Position numbers and translations under genes: made by a program. 23,979 nucleotides of DNA, from NCBI GenBank assembly GCA_036267755.1, contig DATAVK010000017.1, positions 1 through 23,979 on the forward strand, written 5' to 3'. Below are positions 13,767-20,808 of the stretch, piece by piece. Under the pieces are notes generated by a model. The model had not been told where the DNA came from. It did not search any database and worked only from the letters and a program-made list of their open reading frames with translations. Position 1 is the stretch's first letter; the number at the start of each line of letters is the position of its first letter. This DNA is from DATAVK01 sp036267755 (GTDB taxonomy: Bacteria; Actinomycetota; Actinomycetes; JAFAQI01).

Positions 13767-15662
13767 CTAGACGGCGTCCGAGACGTAGGCCATCGCCGGG
13801 TCGCGCGGACGTTGCGTCGGCAGCCGCAACTGCCCGAGCGGCCGCATGCCGAGACACATGCTGAACGTCGCTGCTGGCATCGGCCGGGCATAGAAGTACC
13901 CCTGTGAGTGGTCGCAGCCGATCGCGCCGATCTCGTCGCGTTGGCCCGGGGTCTCCACGCCCTCGGCCGTCACAGTCATCCCGAGCGCATGCGACAGGTT
14001 GGTGACCGCGGCGATGATGGCGTCGACCCCCGGCGCTTGGTCGATGTCGGCCACGAAGCCCTGGTCGACCTTGACGATGTCGATCGGCAGCCGACGCAGG
14101 TAGCTCAGGGACGAGAAACCCGTTCCGAAGTCGTCGAGCGCCAGCCTGACACCGAGTTCCTTCAGCTCCCCGAGGACGGCGACCGAGCGGTCGCCGTCTT
14201 CGATCAGGACGTTCTCGGTCAGCTCGAGGACCACTCCTGCCGGGTCGGTGTCCGTGCGTTCCAATACCGCTGCCACGGTGGCCCGGAAGTCCGGGCTCAT
14301 CAGCTGTCGCCCCGAGACGTTGACCGCCAGGTCCAGGGGAATGGCGTGGCCCTCCTTGAGCCAGTCGGCCCGGTCGCGGCAGGCCCGCTCGAGCACCCAC
14401 GCCCCGATGTCACTGATCAGGCCGCTCTGCTCCGCGACAGCGATCATCGCCGGCGGCGAGATCGGCCCGCGCCGGGGATGGTTCCATCGCAACAACGCCT
14501 CGACGCCGGTGACGAGTCCATCCACGCTGCGCACCATCGGCTGGTAGGCCACCTCGAGCTGACCCTGGACCAAGGCGGTCCTCAGGTCCTTCCCGAGGCT
14601 GTGGTTGTCCGTCATCCGCTGGGCTTCGCGCAGATCGAAGATCTGGTGCCGACCGCCGCCCTGACGCTTCGCTTGGTACATCGCGATGTCAGCGTCCACG
14701 AGCAGCTGCGACGACAGGTCCCGACCTGGGCCGGAGTACGCCGTACCGACGCTCGCCGTGATGGAGATCTCGACGTCAGTCAGCATGAAGGGAGCCGCGA
14801 AGGCTTGCTCGATCCGGACGGCCAACATCTCGGCGTCCGCGACGCTGAACAGGTCCTCGCACAGGAACACGAACTCGTCACCCGAGAAACGGGCCAAGGT
14901 GTCGCCCGGCCGAACCAGTCCGGAGAGCCGATGCGCGACCGCGAGCAGCAGCTCGTCCCCTACCTGGTGCCCGTGGGTGTCGTTGACCTGCTTGAACCGA
15001 TCGAGGTCGGCGAACAGGATCGCGGAGTTGGTGTGCGACCGGCGGGCCCGCAGCGCAGCGTGCTCGAGTCGTTGCCGCAGCATCATCCGGTTCGGCAGGC
15101 CGGTCAGCGCATCATGCAACGCGCTGTAGCGGAACTGCTCCGACGCGACCTGAGCCTCCTCCCGCGCCTGCGCGTTGAGCAGGTATGCCGCTGCCACGTC
15201 CGCCAGGGTCTGTGCGGCCTCCATGTCGTGCGGGTCCAGCGAGCCCGGCGTATCGCGATAGAGGTCCAGGGCACCGAGGCGGCCGCTACCCTCGCGCAAC
15301 GGGAACGTGAACACCGCGGCGAGGCCTGACTCCAGCGCCGCCGGCCCGAACCGTGGGAACCGCTCGTCGCTGCTGAGATCCGCAGCCGCGATGGGCTCAC
15401 CCGACTCGTGAGCGAGCAGGCACGGACCTTCCCCCAGTTCGATCTGGAGATGCTCGAAGCGCAATGCCGAGTCATCGGACGCCGAGATGTACTGCGGCGC
15501 CTTGCCCAGTGACAGCACGGTCACCCCCGCGGCGGTGACCGGCAGGATCTCGACGATGCGCTCGACCAGGTGGTCGAGGATGCCCTGGATCGGAAAGTCG
15601 GTCGCCAGCGTGCGCGCGAAATCCGTTAGGACAGCGGAAAGCTTGCCCTCGTGAACCGCCAC
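13767..15662 (-). CDS. GAF-GGDEF-EAL cyclic-di-GMP turnover protein
   Basis: Counting from the GTG at 15662, residues about 15-165 form a GAF domain (LGEGPCLLAHESGEPIAAAD). Residues about 180-340 are a GGDEF domain: LHDALTGLPNR, FADLDRFKQVND and the signature RFSGDEF at about 259-264. An RPGD I-site sits five residues before it. Residues about 365-610 are an EAL domain with EALLRW, NVSGRQL, LELTEN, LALDDFGTGFSS, VKVDQGFV and AEGVET, so its metal and catalytic residues look complete. SGDEF replaces GGDEF, which still allows activity in several known enzymes. The protein can make or degrade c-di-GMP under control of a cytosolic GAF signal. It is soluble. GGGGTGA precedes the GTG; an in-frame TTG at 15686 is less likely. 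A long hairpin lies about 40 nt upstream. Confidence 0.93.
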   Translation of the reverse strand: MAVHEGKLSAVLTDFARTLATDFPIQGILDHLVERIVEILPVTAAGVTVLSLGKAPQYISASDDSALRFEHLQIELGEGPCLLAHESGEPIAAADLSSDERFPRFGPAALESGLAAVFTFPLREGSGRLGALDLYRDTPGSLDPHDMEAAQTLADVAAAYLLNAQAREEAQVASEQFRYSALHDALTGLPNRMMLRQRLEHAALRARRSHTNSAILFADLDRFKQVNDTHGHQVGDELLLAVAHRLSGLVRPGDTLARFSGDEFVFLCEDLFSVADAEMLAVRIEQAFAAPFMLTDVEISITASVGTAYSGPGRDLSSQLLVDADIAMYQAKRQGGGRHQIFDLREAQRMTDNHSLGKDLRTALVQGQLEVAYQPMVRSVDGLVTGVEALLRWNHPRRGPISPPAMIAVAEQSGLISDIGAWVLERACRDRADWLKEGHAIPLDLAVNVSGRQLMSPDFRATVAAVLERTDTDPAGVVLELTENVLIEDGDRSVAVLGELKELGVRLALDDFGTGFSSLSYLRRLPIDIVKVDQGFVADIDQAPGVDAIIAAVTNLSHALGMTVTAEGVETPGQRDEIGAIGCDHSQGYFYARPMPAATFSMCLGMRPLGQLRLPTQRPRDPAMAYVSDAV

Positions 15663-15700
15663 TGCGTCACCCCAGACAGGAGCCAAGCGGGCCGCGTTGT

Positions 15701-15752
15701 CTGGACGGGGACACGTTTCGGAGTCGTCAACCCACCCCGTGTCCGAGTCCAG
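15701..15752 (-). promoter_or_regulatory. Long stem-loop upstream of the GGDEF-EAL gene
   Basis: CTGGACGGGGACACG (15701-15715) pairs with CGTGTCCGAGTCCAG (15738-15752): 13 of 15 pairs form, with a 2-bp interior mismatch and a 22-nt loop. On the minus strand it ends 38 nt before the GTG at 15662. It lies 78 nt after the aminotransferase stop, so it could be a terminator or attenuator, or a regulatory structure in the 5' leader of the c-di-GMP gene. There is no T tract. Confidence 0.55.
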
Positions 15753-15823
15753 TCTAGCCGACGATGTGACTCAGGTTTCGCACGCAGTTGACTTCGACCG
15801 TCCAGATCACTCGATCGGCGCAG

Positions 15824-15840
15824 CAGACTGTCACTGTCTG
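15824..15840 (-). terminator. Small stop-codon-containing hairpin after the aminotransferase
   Basis: CAGAC (15824-15828) and GTCTG (15836-15840) form a 5-bp stem with a 7-nt loop that contains the TGA stop (15831-15833 on the minus strand). It is weak alone and may only mark the end of the gene. Confidence 0.3.
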
Positions 15841-17042
15841 TATGTCGAGAGGAACTCTCCGAATCGACCGATCGCATCGGTCAACGTGTCGACGTCGGGC
15901 AGCGTCACGATCCGGACGTGGTCCGGCGTCGGCCAGTTGAAGCCGGTGCCATGCGTGAGCAAAATGTGCTGGTCGCGCAGCAGGTCCAACGCGAGCTTCT
16001 CGTCGTCGTGGATCTTGTGGACGGCCGGGTCCAGCCGCGGGAAGACGTAGAGCGCGCCCTTCGGCTTGGTGCAGCTGACGCCCTCGATGTCGTTGAGCAA
16101 CCGGTGCGCCACATCGCGCTGATCCCGCAGCCGGCCGCCGGGCAGCACCAGGTCGTTGATGCTCTGGTGACCGCCCAGCGCGGTCTGAATCGCGTGCTGT
16201 GACGGCACGTTGGGGCACATCCGCATGTTCGCGAGCAGCGTCAGGCCGGCCAGGAAGCTCTCGGCGTGCTGCAGCGGCCCGCTGACGACGGCCCAGCCCG
16301 AGCGGAACCCCGCCACTCGGTAGGCCTTCGACAGGCCGCCATAGGTCACGCAGAGCACGTCGTCGGCGAGCGATGCGGCTACCACGTGCTCGGCGTCGTC
16401 GTACAGGATCTTGTCGTAGATCTCGTCGGAGAGCAGGACCAGGTCGTGACGTCGCGCGATCTCGAGCAACGCCTCGAGGGTCTCGCGGGGATAGACGGCA
16501 CCGGTCGGGTTGTGGGGGTTGATGATGACCAGGGCGCGGGTCCGGTCAGTGACCTTGGCCTCGATGTCGTCCAGATCGGGCTGCCAGTCCTCCGACTCGT
16601 CGCACAGGTAGTGGGTGGCGCGACCGCCGGACAGTGCCGTCGCCGCGCTCCATAGGGGGTAGTCCGGTGCCGGGATCAGCACCTCGTCGCCGTCGTTGAG
16701 CAACGCCTGCAGCGTCATCGCGATCAGCTCGCTGACGCCGTTGCCGAGCCAGATGTCGTCCACGCCGACGCCGTCGATGCCGTGCAGCTGGTAGTACTGC
16801 TCGACGGCTGTCCGCGCCGAGAAGATGCCCTTGGCATCGCTGTATCCCTGCGCCGTCGACAGGGTCCGGGTCATCGCCTGGAGGATCTCGTCCGGCGCCT
16901 CGAACCCAAACGGTGCGGGGTTGCCGATGTTGAGCTTGAGAACCCGATGGCCCAGCTGTTCGAGCCGGTTCGCCTCGACGAGCAGCGGGCCGCGCACGTC
17001 ATAGACGACGTGAGCGAGCTTGTCGGACTGCCGGACCTCCAC
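15831..17042 (-). CDS. PLP-dependent aminotransferase class I/II, AlaA-like
   Basis: The 403-residue protein starts VRQSDKLAHVVYDVRGPL, the characteristic N-terminus of AlaA-type glutamate-pyruvate aminotransferases, followed by VLKLNIGNPAPFGFEAP. The PLP pocket has NGVSELIAM, INPHNPTGAVYP (Asn), LLSDEIYDKILYD (Asp and Tyr) and the Schiff-base Lys in YGGLSKAYRVAGFRSGW. The carboxylate-binding Arg is in VRIVTLP near the end. Length is normal. It would make alanine from pyruvate with glutamate; related branched-chain or aromatic substrates are possible. The start is GTG with a weak CTGAG upstream. It lies 76 nt downstream of bldC on the same strand. Confidence 0.93.
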   Translation of the reverse strand: MEVRQSDKLAHVVYDVRGPLLVEANRLEQLGHRVLKLNIGNPAPFGFEAPDEILQAMTRTLSTAQGYSDAKGIFSARTAVEQYYQLHGIDGVGVDDIWLGNGVSELIAMTLQALLNDGDEVLIPAPDYPLWSAATALSGGRATHYLCDESEDWQPDLDDIEAKVTDRTRALVIINPHNPTGAVYPRETLEALLEIARRHDLVLLSDEIYDKILYDDAEHVVAASLADDVLCVTYGGLSKAYRVAGFRSGWAVVSGPLQHAESFLAGLTLLANMRMCPNVPSQHAIQTALGGHQSINDLVLPGGRLRDQRDVAHRLLNDIEGVSCTKPKGALYVFPRLDPAVHKIHDDEKLALDLLRDQHILLTHGTGFNWPTPDHVRIVTLPDVDTLTDAIGRFGEFLSTYRQ

Positions 17043-17108
17043 GCGGCTCAGCGTACGTGCCGGATGGCCCGATCAGTCCCGATTTTCCCGGCGCTGCGGC
17101 CGGCGACT

Positions 17109-17127
17109 ACCGACGAGGTCAGTCGGT
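17109..17127 (-). terminator. Hairpin over the bldC stop codon
   Basis: ACCGAC (17109-17114) and GTCGGT (17122-17127) form a perfect 6-bp stem; the 7-nt loop contains the TGA of bldC (17119-17121 on the minus strand). There is no T tract. It may be a weak terminator between bldC and the aminotransferase gene. Confidence 0.35.
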
Positions 17128-17322
17128 GCGCTGGGTCGGTACGCCGGCCAGCAGTGCCCGAACTTCGCTCTCGCGGTACCGGCGGTGGCCGCCGAGGGTG
17201 CGGATCGAGGTGAGCTTGCCGGCCTTCGCCCAGCGGGTGACCGTCTTCGGGTCGACGCGGAACATAGTGGCAACCTCGGCAGGGGTGAGCAACGGCTCTG
17301 CGTCTGTGGTCCGTGCGGTCAT
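17119..17322 (-). CDS. bldC: BldC, MerR-like DNA-binding developmental regulator
   Basis: The 67-residue protein (LLTPAEVATMFRVDPKTVTR, WAKAGKLTSIRTLGGHRRYR, ALLAG) is, from memory, nearly identical to Streptomyces BldC. It is a single winged helix of MerR type with no effector domain. Family members bind direct repeats cooperatively and hold back the onset of development in Streptomyces; in non-sporulating actinobacteria the role is less clear. The open frame extends to 17415, but the ATG at 17322 has AGGGAG about 8 nt upstream and gives the known N-terminus MTARTTDAEPLL. A relatively A/T-rich upstream region probably holds its promoter. Position next to a conserved hypothetical and an amino-acid dehydrogenase matches the Streptomyces order. 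Confidence 0.97.
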   Translation of the reverse strand: MTARTTDAEPLLTPAEVATMFRVDPKTVTRWAKAGKLTSIRTLGGHRRYRESEVRALLAGVPTQRTD

Positions 17323-17476
17323 CGTGAGGCTCCCTAATGCGACCGGCTGCTTCAGCCGCTTCGTACTCCATAATCGTCTTAGCCCGGCTTGTCCGATATG
17401 GCCTAACCGGACCATTGTGGACTAAATGTGCCGTAGCCCTTTGTGACCAGCACGTTAAGCGGGGTCGGAGCAGCGC
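17323..17476. promoter_or_regulatory. Gene-free region upstream of bldC
   Basis: This 154-nt stretch is poorer in GC than its surroundings. It holds GTCCG (17391-17395) and CGGAC (17408-17412) as an inverted repeat, and two TTAGtCC/TTAGgCC-like words on the minus strand. CGGACA and TTATGG, 16 nt apart on that strand, are a weak promoter candidate for bldC. No small ORF with a ribosome site was seen. Confidence 0.35.
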
Positions 17477-18346
17477 TCAGTTGGCGTGTTCGAGCGCCGC
17501 CACCAACCGCCAGCGGGCCACCACCTGCTCGTAGCACTCGCCGGCCGCCTGGGCATCGCCGTGGGACAGGTGGTCGAGCGCGGTCGCGATCTCGGCGACC
17601 GAGGTGTCGGCCGACAGCGTCTCGTCGTCGAGCAGGTGGACCAGGCCGCCGTAGTCCAGCTCGACGAGTGAGTGCGGGTGGAACTCCTCGAGCCAGCGAC
17701 CGATCTCCTCGATCGCCATCGTGGCCGGGCCGTCGTCGAAGACCTTGCGGACGATGTGCAAGGCGCGAGCAACCCGGCGACGGGCCCGGGACATCGCGGT
17801 GAGGTAGACGAGCGCCCGGTCGAGTCCGCTGACCGCCGAGGGGCTGCCGCTGCGGCGCTCACCCAGGACGAGTCGGCGTTCGTCGGCGTCGAAGACCGTG
17901 AACCACGGCACCGGCACCTGCCAGGTCGACGTGAGGATTCCCGGTCGCACGTCGGGGTTGCTGGCGACCCAGGCGTCGCGGGCGTCCTCGGCGGCACTCG
18001 CCAGCAGCGACGGGAAGAACGCCTCGCTCAGCTCGTCGGGAAGCTGGGTCCGGAAGTTGTCGAGGGCATCCCAGGCGCGCAGCTGTAGCCGCCACGGGCA
18101 GACGTAGGTGAGCCCGTCCAGGTGGCGGACGTAGGCGTGGTCGACACCGTCGGCGAGGTCGAGCCGAGGTGGCACGGCCAGCACAGCCGAGAGGGCCAGC
18201 TCGTGCTCGCGGGCCATCTGCACCGGGCGGCTGGGCACGTCGCCGGAGGCGATGTAGGCCTGCCAGCGCTCCCGCTCCGCCTCGGGCAGCCCGGAGAGCG
18301 GCTCATAGATCCGCAAGTGGGCGGCGTACCCGATCACGGCCCTCAT
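17477..18346 (-). CDS. Conserved actinobacterial hypothetical protein next to bldC
   Basis: The 289-residue product begins MRAVIGYAAHLRIYEPLSGL and contains LTYVCPWRLQLRAWDALDNF, a Trp/Pro-rich WQVPVPWFTVFDADERRL and a helical C-terminal half (RARRRVARALHIVRKVFDDG, IEEIGRWLEEFHPHSLVELD). It has no signal peptide, membrane helix or recognised catalytic motif, and is probably a soluble cytoplasmic protein. From memory a gene of this type lies between the Val dehydrogenase gene and bldC in Streptomyces too, so it is a conserved neighbour with unknown function. The frame runs to 18478, but that would overlap the divergent dehydrogenase, so the ATG at 18346 is chosen; it leaves a 46-nt divergent gap. 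There is no clear ribosome site. Confidence 0.82.
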   Translation of the reverse strand: MRAVIGYAAHLRIYEPLSGLPEAERERWQAYIASGDVPSRPVQMAREHELALSAVLAVPPRLDLADGVDHAYVRHLDGLTYVCPWRLQLRAWDALDNFRTQLPDELSEAFFPSLLASAAEDARDAWVASNPDVRPGILTSTWQVPVPWFTVFDADERRLVLGERRSGSPSAVSGLDRALVYLTAMSRARRRVARALHIVRKVFDDGPATMAIEEIGRWLEEFHPHSLVELDYGGLVHLLDDETLSADTSVAEIATALDHLSHGDAQAAGECYEQVVARWRLVAALEHAN

Positions 18347-18379
18347 CCTGTCACGCGCTGCCGCAGTCGGACCCGGGAC

Positions 18380-18385
18380 TAGCCT
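18380..18385 (+). promoter_or_regulatory. Candidate -10 element of a leaderless dehydrogenase gene
   Basis: TAGCCT fits TAnnnT and ends 7 nt before the GTG at 18393. No ribosome-binding sequence precedes this GTG. The -35 position shows no good match. The divergent gene starts only 46 nt away. Confidence 0.42.
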
Positions 18386-18392
18386 GACTGAC

Positions 18393-19463
18393 GTGGGTGT
18401 CTTCGACTCCGGAACCTCGCACGAGCAGGTCGTCTTCTGTCGAGACCCCGAGTCCGGGTTACGGGCCATCATCGCCATCTACTCCACGGCCCTCGGGCCG
18501 GCGCTCGGCGGCACCCGCTTCTACCCGTACGCCGATGAAGCGGCCGCGCTCGCCGACGTCTTGGCGCTGTCGCGCGCGATGGCCTACAAGGCAGCCTGCG
18601 CCGGCCTGGACCTCGGCGGCGGCAAGGCCGTGATCATCGGCGATCCCGCGGTCGACAAGACCGAAGCACTACTCCGGGCCTATGGCCGCTTCGTCCAGGC
18701 GGTCGGCGGCCGCTACTACACCGCCTGCGACGTCGGCACTTACGTCGAGGACATGGACGTCGTCGCGCGCGAGTGCTCGTTCGTCACGGGCCGCTCGCCG
18801 GAGCACGGCGGCGCCGGCGACTCTTCGATCCTCACGGCGTACGGCGTGTTCCAGGGAATGCGCGCCGCAGCCGAGGTGGCCTGGGGATCCCCCTCGCTGA
18901 GCGGACGTCGGGTCGGGATTGCCGGCGTCGGCAAGGTCGGGCGCCACCTCGTGGAGCACTTGCTCGAGGACGGTGCGTCCGTCCTGGTGGCAGACGTCTC
19001 GCGCGACGCGGTCGACCGGGTGAGGGCGGCCCATCCGGAGGTGGACGCGGTCGGGATCGACGAGCTGGTCGCCGCGCCGATGGACGTCTACGCGCCGTGC
19101 GCCCTCGGCGGTGCGCTCTCCGACGACACCGTCCCAGCGTTGCAGGCCTCGATCGTGTGCGGCGCCGCCAACAACCAGCTCGCCCACCCCGGCATCGAGA
19201 AGCTGCTCGAGGACCGCGGCGTGCTCTACGCCCCCGACTACGTTGTCAACTCCGGCGGCCTGATCCAGGTCGCGGACGAGATCGAGGGCTACAGCGAGCC
19301 CCGCGCGCGGATCAAGGCTGCCGGGATCTACGACACCACAAAGCGGATCTTCGGGCTGGCGATCTCCGAGGGCGTCCCGCCGTCTGTCGCGGCGGATCGG
19401 ATGGCCGAAAGGCGCATGACGGAGATCGGTCGGCTGCGTCAGGTGTGGCTGCCTGCGCGCTGA
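18393..19463 (+). CDS. Glu/Leu/Phe/Val dehydrogenase family protein (Val/Leu dehydrogenase type)
   Basis: The 356-residue enzyme carries STALGPALGGTRFYPYADEA, then SRAMAYKAACAGLDLGGGKA, which holds the substrate-binding and catalytic Lys. DVGTYVEDMD follows, then the Rossmann motif VGIAGVGKVGRHLVEHL (about residues 175-195). CGAANNQLA and APDYVVNSGGLIQ close the active site. These features and length fit short actinobacterial valine or leucine dehydrogenases rather than glutamate dehydrogenase. The reaction is NAD-dependent oxidative deamination of branched-chain amino acids, feeding branched fatty acids or nitrogen supply. Substrate choice is inferred. The start at GTG 18393 follows TAGCCT by 7 nt, pointing to a leaderless mRNA. 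Confidence 0.93.
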   Translation: MGVFDSGTSHEQVVFCRDPESGLRAIIAIYSTALGPALGGTRFYPYADEAAALADVLALSRAMAYKAACAGLDLGGGKAVIIGDPAVDKTEALLRAYGRFVQAVGGRYYTACDVGTYVEDMDVVARECSFVTGRSPEHGGAGDSSILTAYGVFQGMRAAAEVAWGSPSLSGRRVGIAGVGKVGRHLVEHLLEDGASVLVADVSRDAVDRVRAAHPEVDAVGIDELVAAPMDVYAPCALGGALSDDTVPALQASIVCGAANNQLAHPGIEKLLEDRGVLYAPDYVVNSGGLIQVADEIEGYSEPRARIKAAGIYDTTKRIFGLAISEGVPPSVAADRMAERRMTEIGRLRQVWLPAR

Positions 19464-19483
19464 GGGCCGCGGGCGAGTTATCC

Positions 19484-19512
19484 TGGACAGGACCCGGCGC
19501 TGCCGGTACCTA
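19484..19512 (+). promoter_or_regulatory. Candidate promoter of the DUF3073 gene
   Basis: TGGACA (19484-19489) and TACCTA (19507-19512) are separated by 17 nt, close to a sigma-70-type promoter. The start codon is 46 nt downstream, with AAAGGGGG as ribosome site. It suggests the DUF3073 gene is transcribed on its own as well as by readthrough. Confidence 0.4.
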
Positions 19513-19558
19513 TACACGTCCGAGGACGCCGCTGAGCCGGCGCAAAGGGGGTCGAGCC

Positions 19559-19765
19559 ATGGGGCGCGGCCGGGCCAAGGCCAAGCAGACCAAGGTTGCC
19601 CGCGAGCTGAAGTACTCCAGCGGCGGCACCGATCTGGACAGGCTGCAGGAAGAGCTCGCCAAAGAGCGTGGGCGCTCGTACACCACGAGCACGCCGACAC
19701 CGCCGTCTGACGAGGCGGAAGAGGCTGACGACATCTACTCCTACGACGAAGACCCCGCTACCTAA
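19559..19765 (+). CDS. DUF3073 family small protein
   Basis: The 68-residue product has the family's basic N-terminus (MGRGRAKAKQTKVARELKYS), a central LDRLQEELAKE helix and an acidic tail ending DDIYSYDEDPAT. It is a well-conserved actinobacterial protein of unknown function, commonly next to the purine gene pair. It has no membrane segment. The Lys/Arg-rich start could contact nucleic acid, but this is a guess. AAAGGGGG ends 7 nt before the ATG. It is convergent with purM and shares a large inverted repeat with its 3' end. Confidence 0.92.
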   Translation: MGRGRAKAKQTKVARELKYSSGGTDLDRLQEELAKERGRSYTTSTPTPPSDEAEEADDIYSYDEDPAT

Positions 19766-19766
19766 C

Positions 19767-19818
19767 GGGTTTGTGCAGGCCTAGTGGCCACGGGTGACGG
19801 CTAAGTCTGCACAAAGCC
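19767..19818. terminator. Large bidirectional stem-loop between DUF3073 and purM
   Basis: The left arm GGGTTTGTGCAGGCCTAG (19767-19784) pairs with CTAAGTCTGCACAAAGCC (19801-19818) over 18 positions, with two mismatches and one G-T pair; a 9-bp core is perfect. The loop is 16 nt and itself can form GGCC/GGCC with part of the left arm. The right arm is the end of purM including its stop codon. It is well placed to terminate both convergent genes. Confidence 0.75.
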
Positions 19819-20808
19819 GCAGACCCAGGACTCGACGCAGCGGTCGGCCAGGAGGGCGAGCGCGGCATCGACCGTGTCGTCGGGTACGACGGCGACCATG
19901 CCGACCCCCAGGTTGAAGGTCCGCTCCATCTCCTCGGGCGACACGCCGCCACGCGAGGCGATCAGCTCGAAGATCGGCGCCGGCGTCCACGTCGTACGGT
20001 CGATCTGAGCGCGCAGGCCGGCGGGGAGCACTCGCGCCAGGTTGGCGGTCAGGCCGCCGCCCGTGACATGTGAGAAGGCGTGCACGTCCAAAGCGGCGGC
20101 GAGCGCCAGGCAGTCTCGCGCGTAGATCCGGGTCGGGGTGAGCAAGACCTCGCCGAGCGGTACGTCGAGATCGGCCGAGGAATCCAGCGACAGGTGCGAC
20201 GCCGTGAGCAGGACATGGCGGGCGAGCGAGTAGCCGTTGGAGTGCAGTCCGCTGGACGCCATCGCGACGAGAACGTCTCCGGCACGTACCCGCTCGGGTC
20301 CTAGCACCGCGTCGGATCGGACCATGCCGGTGGCGGCGCCCGCGACGTCGTAGGCGTCCGGGGCGAGCAGCCCCGGGTGCTCCGCCGTCTCGCCCCCGAT
20401 CAGGGCGCAGCCCGCCAGCGCACAGCCCGCGTCGATGCCCGCCACGATGTCGGCGATCCGCTCCGGGACCACCTGGCCGCAGGCGATGTAGTCGGTCATG
20501 AACAGCGGCTCCGCGCCGCAGACGACGATGTCGTCGACCACCATGCCGACCAGGTCGTGGCCGATGGTGTCGTGCCGGTCCATCGCTTGCGCGATCGCGA
20601 CCTTGGTCCCGACGCCGTCGGTCGATGTGGCCAGCAGCCGGTCGGCGTCGATCCGGAATAACCCGGCGAAGCCACCAAGCCCACCCACGACCTCGGGTCG
20701 GGTGGAGGTGAGCCGGGCCTTGATGAGCTCGACCGCAGCGTCGCCGGCCTCGATCGACACGCCGGCCGCGGCGTACGTCGCGCCGCCCTCGGACGGCGGT
20801 GGTGTCAC
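19801..20808 (-). CDS. purM: Phosphoribosylformylglycinamidine cyclo-ligase
   Basis: The protein (335 residues) converts FGAM and ATP to AIR in de novo purine synthesis. TYAAAGVSIEAGD is the signature N-terminus. STDGVGTKVAIAQ, GHDLVGMVVDDIVVCGAEPL, DYIACG, LIGGETAEHPG, SSGLHSNGYSLAR, HVTGGGLTANLARVLP and FNLGVGM follow in the expected order. Length is about 10 residues short of many homologues at the C-terminus (ends WVCGFVQT). The GTG start lies in the GTGA overlap with the purF stop (20805-20808), so translation is coupled to purF. The last codons lie in the bidirectional hairpin shared with DUF3073. Confidence 0.97.
   Translation of the reverse strand: MTPPPSEGGATYAAAGVSIEAGDAAVELIKARLTSTRPEVVGGLGGFAGLFRIDADRLLATSTDGVGTKVAIAQAMDRHDTIGHDLVGMVVDDIVVCGAEPLFMTDYIACGQVVPERIADIVAGIDAGCALAGCALIGGETAEHPGLLAPDAYDVAGAATGMVRSDAVLGPERVRAGDVLVAMASSGLHSNGYSLARHVLLTASHLSLDSSADLDVPLGEVLLTPTRIYARDCLALAAALDVHAFSHVTGGGLTANLARVLPAGLRAQIDRTTWTPAPIFELIASRGGVSPEEMERTFNLGVGMVAVVPDDTVDAALALLADRCVESWVCGFVQT

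Noticed and set aside
13908..15329. 473-codon plus-strand open frame opposite the GGDEF-EAL gene
   Set aside because: The minus strand encodes a full GAF-GGDEF-EAL protein. The plus frame has no recognisable protein features.
18669..19700. 343-codon minus-strand open frame opposite the dehydrogenase and DUF3073 genes
   Set aside because: Both plus-strand proteins are well recognised families; the minus frame spans two genes and has no domain.
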